This document shows positions 57,286 through 64,000 of a DNA stretch of 64,000 nucleotides, piece by piece. The stretch is taken from contig NC_092858.1 in NCBI RefSeq assembly GCF_032062135.1, forward strand, positions 164,630,048 through 164,694,047, written 5' to 3'. The translations under genes were made by a program, and so were the position numbers. The notes beneath the pieces are model-generated. The model saw nothing but the letters and a program-made list of their open reading frames with translations. It had not been told where the DNA came from and made no database searches. Source of the DNA: Pyxicephalus adspersus. Lineage: Eukaryota; Chordata; Amphibia; Anura; Pyxicephalidae. How positions within the stretch are numbered: position 1 is the stretch's first letter; every line of letters starts with the position of its first letter.

Positions 57286-57639
57286 TGCTTTTTACTTCTT
57301 TTGTGAGAACACATTTTTGTCACTTACATTTTGGATTTCCTTTTTTTCCATTTAGCCTGTTTTGTTTCACATTGATAATTCCATAATGTTAATAGGAAAA
57401 CTCCCTTGTGCAAAAATTGTTTCAAAAATTGTCATGAAATAGTGGTCTGAATTCACAAGTGTGTATTTATGCCGTATTTTTATAACTGTGCATTAATTAA
57501 AACCTAAACAATTTACAATTATGTCATGAAAGGTTTAAATTTATTGCATGCATGTTATATTATTATTGTTATAGGATTGTTATATTGATGTTAATACCAT
57601 CGTTATGGTGTATTATTGATATTATATATATTGCACTGT
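57286..57639. other. Intergenic, nothing recognised
   Basis: AT-rich, no gene. Confidence 0.45.
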
Positions 57640-57702
<63 letters not shown>

Positions 57703-57732
57703 TAATAACAGTAATAACAACAATAATAACAA
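57640..57732. repeat. (AT)n microsatellite grading into AAC/AAT repeats
   Basis: Pure TA alternation to 57698, then ATAATAACAGTAATAACAAC. Confidence 0.95.
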
Positions 57733-59137
57733 CAATATTATCCTTTGTGACATTAATTTTGAAGGTCTATGAGAGGTCTTTTGAAGGAAGCAGAAAATGG
57801 ATCCATTCATTAAATGACCCATTCAAGGCTTGCACTGATTAAATAACTATTGTATACAAGATAACACATCTGTACCTATAAAAGATGTATGTATATAAAT
57901 TTAAATATTGTGCAATAAAAAATTAACCATCATGTAAAAAATCCATAGCACAGAGAGAGTTGTAAAGAATCCTTTTTTAAAAATAAAACAACATGATATC
58001 AGTAACCTAAAAACTAAAGAGATACTAAAGTACTTTTTTGCCTTTACAAGGGGCATAGCAGGGCCTGCTTTTGTTCATAATTATGCATTAGTAAAAGGAA
58101 AACTAAGCAGCATTGTTTTTCTGTTTTTAGTTCTGTGCTTTTTTTTACAGTTTACAAAGAAATTTCATTATATTTTTTTATATTGCTGCCATTGCGATAT
58201 CTAATATTCTTATTTGTAAATGTAGTTTGCTTGTAAAGTTATGCATTTCTTTATATTACACTTTCAACGTGTTATTATTGTTGCATGTTACTTTTATTAT
58301 GTTGTGTATTGCAAACATATAAACAATAAAAAAGAGAACATAAAAGAATATGCTTTATATATCTTTATCCATTTTGTACTGTTTTTAGTGACCGGGCAGC
58401 ATTTTATCCAAGACCAGCACCCAGCTATATATGCCGGGCCTTCTTTGTACAAAGAATAGATGCTTCCTGGCCCTGTGATGGCCTAGTTTCTAAACTCTGT
58501 TCTTATCTTTATTCATTTTTTAAGAAGGGTAAGGGATGTGTATTGAGATTTATGCAGGGAAAAGGATACTAGTTTGAAAAGATTTATATTATTTTTTTAA
58601 TTTTGTTTTCTTTTTTCTTAAGTAGACAGAAGAAAACATGAGAAAGGGAACCTAAAACTCCATCTGCAGGATGGAAAGAAGACTACAAAGAATGTACATA
58701 ATAATTAGGTGAAATAAATACATAATATTAATCGGATTACATTTTTTACAATTTAGCATATCCCCCCAAAATAAATTTATACAAACCTACTATATAGTCC
58801 TTTTTAAGACACAAACACAAACAAAACTTCCTACTTTTAAATCAGAAGTAGAGTTTTACAATACAAAAAGTTTGGAGTTTAGGAAATACAATTATTGGCT
58901 AACGTTCATCGATAAAGATTAGGTTTCTTCATCAGAGATTATAACTGATAAACGTTTGCTTTTTTTTTTAACTAAAGCAGAGATACCAGGTTTTCAGGAA
59001 GTGAGAAGTTGAAGGAGTCTGATTTATTGCAATTGATTTTGAGTCCTCTGGAAAAAATTGTACTGTAATAGATGTATAAAAGGGAATGGTCAGCAAACAA
59101 GCCACATTTATGTTCTGTGGAACCACATTGTATACCT
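57733..59137. other. Intergenic, nothing recognised
   Basis: AT-rich, no gene or confident repeat. Confidence 0.45.
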
Positions 59138-59141
59138 TTAA

Positions 59142-59706
59142 CATCCTTGCCGGTTCAATTATGTCTGGATTTATAATCTAAAAGCAGTACATTTTTTGTC
59201 ATTAAAATTATTTTACAGTATATTAGTATGAGTATAATAACGTTTGAAACACAAAATCATGTCAAAATAATAAATTAAATAAATAAAAAAAAAATAAATG
59301 TAATAATAAATTTAATAATAAACTTTGACATGACTTTGTGTTTCAAACTTTATTATACTCATATATGATACTGTAAAATACATTTTCATAAAAGTCAATG
59401 CACTGCTTTTAGACATATAAATTCAGTGTATTGCATTCAATACATTTATTTTGTTATTTTATGCAGTGACGGCTGTACACGCGGACGTCACCGGGAACTC
59501 CCAGGGAACATCAGTGCACTCGCCGGAGGAACGATTGAAGGAAAAGTATGCGGCCTGAGGATGGCGGCAACCTGGAGGAGTCAATGGGACCAGATAAGCC
59601 TTTATTTTTCTTTTTCTTTTTTTAACTACCCCGAGTGTGACTCAGGGTTACCGCTTTCAGCCTATTTTTTTTACCCCAGTAACACTCGAGGTTACGGCTG
59701 GGGCGG
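59142..59706. mobile_element. piggyBac-like (TTAA) MITE, long copy
   Basis: Begins CATCCTTGCCGGTTCAATT and ends ..GGTTACGGCTGGGGCGG, flanked by TTAA (59138-59141, 59707-59710). The left half is a large hairpin: AGTATGAGTATAATAACG..GAAACACAAAATCATGTC is inverted as GACATGACTTTGTGTTTC..TTATTATACTCAT. The right half carries the shared GAGTGTGACTCAGGGTTAC / TTACCCCAGTAACACTC hairpin. No transposase; the 94-codon frame at 59426-59710 is incidental. Confidence 0.75.
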
Positions 59707-59710
59707 TTAA

Positions 59711-60298
59711 TGTACTGGTTAATTTGTATGGCAATAGACAAGGGTTAAATAGCTAATGCGAATATTAAAACAGATAAGGGGCAACCAGGGTGGTAAGAAG
59801 CCTCTAAGGGAAGTTCTAGCTGTGGGTATGGAGTATAGGGAGACCATCAGCCGCATAAAGGCTGCACCAAAACCTTTTTGCTATAATAAAGATGATCAGA
59901 ATCGGACTGACTCAAAATATGGACATAATATAGATAGAAAAAGCCCAGTTCAAAAATTACTAATAAGATTTAAATCTTAAATTTTTGAAAGAACAAATAG
60001 AGAGAGTGAAGAGACCTTCCAAGATGAATTAGGATCAGCCAACAAATGTATTAAGTTCTGTAAAACCATTGTATTATATTCCACCAAACTGCACCTTCTT
60101 GCAGGGTAAAGTCCAATGGTGGCTGGATGAATGGAGCTGGTCACTGAACCCAATGAAACAAAGGAAACTTAAAATACCATGCTTTAGGTTTTAATACATT
60201 ATTGTTACAAATGTGACATGTTGACACAAATGCAGTAGGTAGAATAAAAAAAAGTGTTTGCCAATATTACAATAAGACCTGGTATGGCAGAATAGTCT
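59711..60298. other. Intergenic, nothing recognised
   Basis: No gene. Confidence 0.45.
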
Positions 60299-60598
60299 CT
60301 CAGAGGTTAGCACTCTGGCCTTTGCAGATAGCGCTGGGTCCCAGGTTGGAATCTCGGCCAGGACACTATCTGCATGGAGTTTGCAGGTTCTCCCCGTGAT
60401 TGCGTAGGTTTTCCATGCAGTTAGGTTAATTGGGTTAATTGGCTCTCCCCCAAAATTTATATTGGAATGTCCTAAATACATATGACTGAGTTAGCGACAT
60501 TAGATTGTGAGCCCCTTTGAGGGACATGACTATGGACTTTGTACACCACTGCGTAATATGTTGGCGCTATATAAATGTAATAATAATGATAATAATAA
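60299..60598 (+). mobile_element. V-SINE-like tRNA-derived SINE (full length, small internal deletion)
   Basis: A-box region GGTTAGCACTCTGG, B-box region GGTTGGAATCTCGGCC, core GCATGGAGTTTGCAGGTTC, then a deletion that removes the TCCGGTTTCCTCCCACATTCC block, tail CTGCGTAATATGTTGGCGCTATATAAATG and AATAATAATGATAATAATAA. Confidence 0.85.
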
Positions 60599-60639
60599 AG
60601 ACCTAGCAGGTAGCTTTAAACCCTAGACACTTCTTTTCT

Positions 60640-61265
60640 GCCACATGCCCCTTATCCTACTGGTTGTATAGTGGCATTTGTGAAGTGTCAGCACTTGATT
60701 CTTTCTATTACCTGGTTTTAATTAGCCTTGTGGGATCTCTTTGTGGGGTGATGATTTCAGCCCGTTTCTATGAATACAGCCCACCCCTGCTAATCATTTT
60801 TGGAGCATGCTCGGGCTGAATGAGCTCAGTGAGCTGGGAGTCGGTTCCCCCTTTAATCCTTGGTCTGGCAGCACAAACTAGGAACAATGACGAGCTTCTC
60901 TAGACTCCTTAAGCTTGATTCCATTTGACACCTCCAGCTTGCTTTTGTCTGCATTTGGAGACCAGGGCTCGTCAGCGCAATCAGCACAAGAATTTACCGC
61001 ACAAGTGTCATTGAGATGAAGCTACCAGGATGCTAAGACATACAGCTTCAAGTCACAGACTCGGTGGCCAGTGACAGGTTTCTGAGGTCCCCTTTTGTGA
61101 CACCTCCCCTGAAGAAACTCACTTCATTGTAAAGTGCTTGTTGCATCAAAGCCATTTCAAGTCTATGCTAATGTATCTTTACTGCCCTGGCTGATTGGCT
61201 TTGCATTACAAAGATGGTTGGATTAAACAGAAAGCAAAGGCTCCAACTGGCCTTGTTCTGGGCCT
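60640..61265. other. Candidate conserved non-coding element (~600 bp)
   Basis: GGTTTTAATTAGCC (60714-60727), CTGCTAATCATTTTTGGAGC, GTCAGCGCAATCAGCACAAG, TGTCATTGAGATGAAGC, and TTTGCATTACAAAG (61200-61213), one base away from a reverse OCT-SOX composite site. Unique and non-coding in appearance. Strong enhancer candidate by texture. Confidence 0.5.
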
Positions 61266-61455
61266 AAATCTCTCTGTCCCCCACTTCTGTAACAACTGTT
61301 CCTCTGTTATGTCTCATCATTAGATCCACATTTGTAAATCACCTATACTACTGTTAAAAGTGGGCTTTACATGTAACCTTTATATCACTGTATAACTTAC
61401 TTTAAAACACAGGTATAAAGAAAAAATGTTGTTTGCATGAAATGAAGAAAGGGAG

Positions 61456-61457
<2 letters not shown>
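61266..61457. other. Intergenic, nothing recognised
   Basis: No gene. Confidence 0.4.
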
Positions 61458-61503
<46 letters not shown>

Positions 61504-61518
61504 TATATATATATATTT
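61458..61518. repeat. (AT)n microsatellite
   Basis: Pure TA alternation to 61500, then TTTTATATATATATATTTTC. Confidence 0.95.
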
Positions 61519-62243
61519 TCATTGAGGTTAAACAGTGGTAAACATAAATACATACAATTCTTCAGACAATAAGAAAGCAAAATACTGAAACATTTCTAAT
61601 AACATTTGAGATACTCTACATTTACAACACAATCCCAGAGATGTGTCAAGATACTCCAGTACAATATACGTCATTTATACATTTTCAGTAATGAAAAAAC
61701 TAGGCATAAACTCTCTTCATATATCAATAAGGGAGTCATTTGTTGGTACACTTTCAAGAAACCAAGTAGGGTGGCGAAAACAATTGTGTATATTATATTT
61801 AGTGTGTCAATAAAACTCTCCCATGTTTCAAAGAAATATTGAGTATTGGATTATGTGTGCAAGGCAGCTTCTATTCATTTCATTTTAATCTTTTTTGTAG
61901 TCTAGTCAGTAAGAGACGCATTGTTGGAGGAGTAGAATCAAACCAACAATGTAGAATGAGTAAAAGCATTTGCTGCTTCATTCCCCTGGCAAACCGGACA
62001 CCTTGCATCTCCACCAAACCAAAAACTACTTTTTAAGTGTATGTACACCAGAGCACTGGCCCTCTTTACCTTGCTCCCCATTAGTCTGTTAAATATGCCA
62101 TTGAAAGTGTTTTATAAAGGTTTGATACATACTATGCCCAAAGAGTGTTATTGGCAAGATCACCAGATAATATACAAAGAAAAAGAAGATTTCCACCTAT
62201 ACATATGTTATATATCACGTAGGCCACATCTCTTAATAAACCC
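61519..62243. other. Unclassified, possibly repeat-derived
   Basis: TTTTCATTGAGGTTAAACAGTGG..ATAAATACATACA resembles the antisense 3' end of a LINE; 2942-3010 has similar texture. CAAGATCACCAG at 62156-62167 recurs right after the foldback element at 63042-63053. No gene. Confidence 0.35.
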
Positions 62244-62244
62244 A

Positions 62245-63038
62245 GAAAAAAAGAATATACGGTGAAGAATACCAATTTTTGTAGCGGGTATTTTTAGGCC
62301 AATATCAACAACATATATTATAAAAATAACATTTTTTATTAATATTTACATTACAAGGCTCATTTACAGTACATAAAGCCACATAAAAAACCATTATTAA
62401 CCACAATAATCTCTCCTTTCAGAGAGTCCCTGTGAGGGATACATTTTGGGTAAATTCTCTACGCGTTTCGCAGATATATCAGCTTCCTTAGGAGAAAGGA
62501 GAGAGAATCTGATGCTTGTGTTCCTATCAACACTCTCTGTTAGGATCAGTAGTGGGGAACAGATCGGTAGTCATGGCAGTGAAGCTGGTATATGTTTTGC
62601 TCTGGTATCAATTTTAAATTACATCTAGTTGTTATTACAATTTTGATGTCCTTAAGTTTTAATGTATTTCTATTAGTCAGTTTTGGATGGAACTTGAAGC
62701 AAACAATAATACCGTACAGAAATCTCACAGCTGAGCCACACGTTTACACACCAGCTTCCTAACAGAGAGTGTTGCTAAGAACACAAGCATCAGATTCTCT
62801 CTCCTGAGGAAGCTGATATATCCGCAAAACGCGTAGAGAACTTACTCAGAATGTATCCCTCACAGAGACACTCTGAAAGGAGAGATTATTGTGGTTAATA
62901 ATGGTTTTTATGTGGTTTTATGTACTGGAAATGAGTCTTGTAATGTAAATATTAATAAAAAAGTTTGTTATTTTTATAATATATTTTGTTGATATGGGCC
63001 CGCTACAAAAATTGGTGTTCTTCACCATATATTCTTTT
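62245..63038. mobile_element. Foldback element with ~290-bp inverted arms
   Basis: Left arm 62245-62550 (AAAAAGAATATACGGTGAAG .. CAACACTCTCTGTTAGGA) is the reverse complement of right arm 62756-63038 (TCCTAACAGAGAGTGTTG .. CTTCACCATATATTCTTTTT) at roughly 90% identity by eye, with small indels. The loop of ~200 bp has no transposase. Arms include CTCTACGCGTTT. It is a non-autonomous element of unknown superfamily. Confidence 0.85.
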
Positions 63039-63095
63039 TTTCAAGATCACCAGGTAAAAAAAAATGCAGAAAAATAGAAAATTATTGCAGACATT

Positions 63096-63262
63096 GGGCC
63101 TGATTTATCAACACTTTTCAACATTGGAAAAGATAAACTGTCAATAAAGAACCTGGGTGAGTCAGCAAACATGGAATGGATTTCTTAAAAAATCATTTGT
63201 TATTAGACGGCAAATGTTTTCAATCCTGGACCAGATCCATTTGAGGTTTGCAGGATCATCCA
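63096..63262. mobile_element. Palindromic MITE family 'A', right end eroded
   Basis: GGGCCTGATTTATCAACAC, GAACCTGGGTGAGTCAGC, AACATGGAATGGATTTC, GGCAAATGTTTTCAATCC and AGGTTTGCAGGATC; the final TTTAATAAATCAGGCCC is missing. Confidence 0.75.
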
Positions 63263-64000
63263 TGATCTTAATTGATATATTTTATTCCTTTAGCTCTCAC
63301 AGCTATATTTCCCAATGGTACAGTAAGGGTTAAAATAGAAATAAATAGAAACATATTTATTAAAAAGTTTTGAGCTTTTTTTTAATTTGCAAGCTTGATC
63401 TAAATGACATTATATGCAGATCACAAGTTTACACATGAATGATAATTAAGCAATTACCATATAACAAATGACTTATGTAACATATAAAAGAAGTGAAAGA
63501 CAAAGTGAAAAAGGATTTGCAGTGTATGCCCAGTGTAGTTTGTTGGTGTTCTAGGGTGGACAATAGCTGCCCAAAGTCCACAATTGGAACAGCGCATCTC
63601 CAGTCAAACAATTTACCCTTCCCATACATGAACTTGTATTTCACAATAGTTCAGATAAAAATGTTTTAATTTCCCTGCTCTCTGCTCTGCCATTAGCAGA
63701 ACTTGTGATCCATTCATTGGGTCCCTTTCCAAACTCCCATTTGTGGCAATCAGAGTGTAAGGGTACCTTATTTTTGTTTCTTGTAAGACCCCCAACTTCT
63801 AAGCCAGCAGCCATACCATGGGATAATTCTTGTAGGCAGCTTAGAATTTTGTCATTGCTTATGAGGGTGGCTGCAAGGGTGGTGGTAAGATAGCTAAAAC
63901 ACTACTTAGATTGTGAGCAGTGCATCTGCACGGATTTAATACCAGCACTATAATATTGCATTTACAATGCTGGTACATGAATAGTAATATTTTAATGATT
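63263..64000. other. Intergenic, nothing recognised
   Basis: No gene or confident repeat to the window end. Confidence 0.45.

Noticed and set aside
61519..62243. LINE 3' end
   Set aside because: Only a loose resemblance of a T-rich antisense tail; no reverse transcriptase or target duplication visible.
62245..63038. MicroRNA precursor cluster in the inverted arms
   Set aside because: Arms are ~290 bp and near-perfect over their whole length, which fits a foldback transposon and not a microRNA hairpin.

Overview
The window looks like non-coding DNA from a vertebrate, most probably an anuran amphibian and perhaps a ranoid frog. The clue is the interspersed repeats. There are tRNA-derived SINEs with a V-SINE-like core and an L2-like 3' end (GCGTAATATGTTGGCGCTATATAAAT followed by AAT repeats). 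There are near-palindromic MITEs with GGGCCTGATTTATTAAAGC termini, and Harbinger-, hAT-, piggyBac- and Tc1-type non-autonomous transposons. The family and species assignment is from memory of frog repeats and was not searched. Three assembly gaps (5380-5785, 11175-11258, 13465-13840) are present, two of them against microsatellites.

I find no host protein-coding gene, tRNA, rRNA or convincing exon. The longer open frames fall inside simple repeats, minisatellites, gaps or transposon remnants. The only recognisable protein fragments come from transposases: a Tc1-type C-terminal piece near 26.3 kb (minus strand) and a BED-zinc-finger N-terminal piece of an hAT transposase near 22.8 kb (plus strand).

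Layout. 0-9 kb: foldback element, Harbinger-like MITE, a ~47-bp degenerate satellite split by a SINE (1.6-2.9 kb), a GC-rich unknown segment, a candidate conserved non-coding element (CNE) at 3.8 kb, and a 2.2-kb triplet-based array with a ~475-bp higher-order unit (6.3-8.5 kb). 9-25 kb: repeat fragments, CNE candidates at 10.2, 14.3, 17.0 and 17.6 kb, several nested transposons, and the hAT relic. 25-32 kb: a CNE candidate at 25.5-26.1 kb, then a Tc1 relic fused to a 30-bp minisatellite, and a second, unrelated 30-bp minisatellite at 31.3 kb. 32-50 kb: piggyBac-like MITE, SINE pieces and CNE candidates at 34.9, 36.1, 37.6, 43.4/43.9 and 46.1 kb. 50-64 kb: CNE candidates at 50.1, 51.7, 56.9 and 60.9 kb, an hAT MITE nested in an older repeat, a 0.7-kb polypyrimidine tract, two more piggyBac-like MITEs and a ~790-bp foldback element.

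The recurring blocks of balanced-composition, non-repetitive, stop-riddled sequence rich in homeodomain-type TAATTA/TAATTG/GGATTA words suggest a gene desert carrying long-range enhancers of a developmental gene outside the window. This is inference from texture; the target gene cannot be named from the sequence alone. The most unusual finding is that the 30-bp minisatellite at 26.5-27.2 kb encodes, on the minus strand, tandem copies of the GSVMIWG motif of the Tc1 transposase beside which it lies, so the array probably arose by expansion of a piece of the transposase gene.
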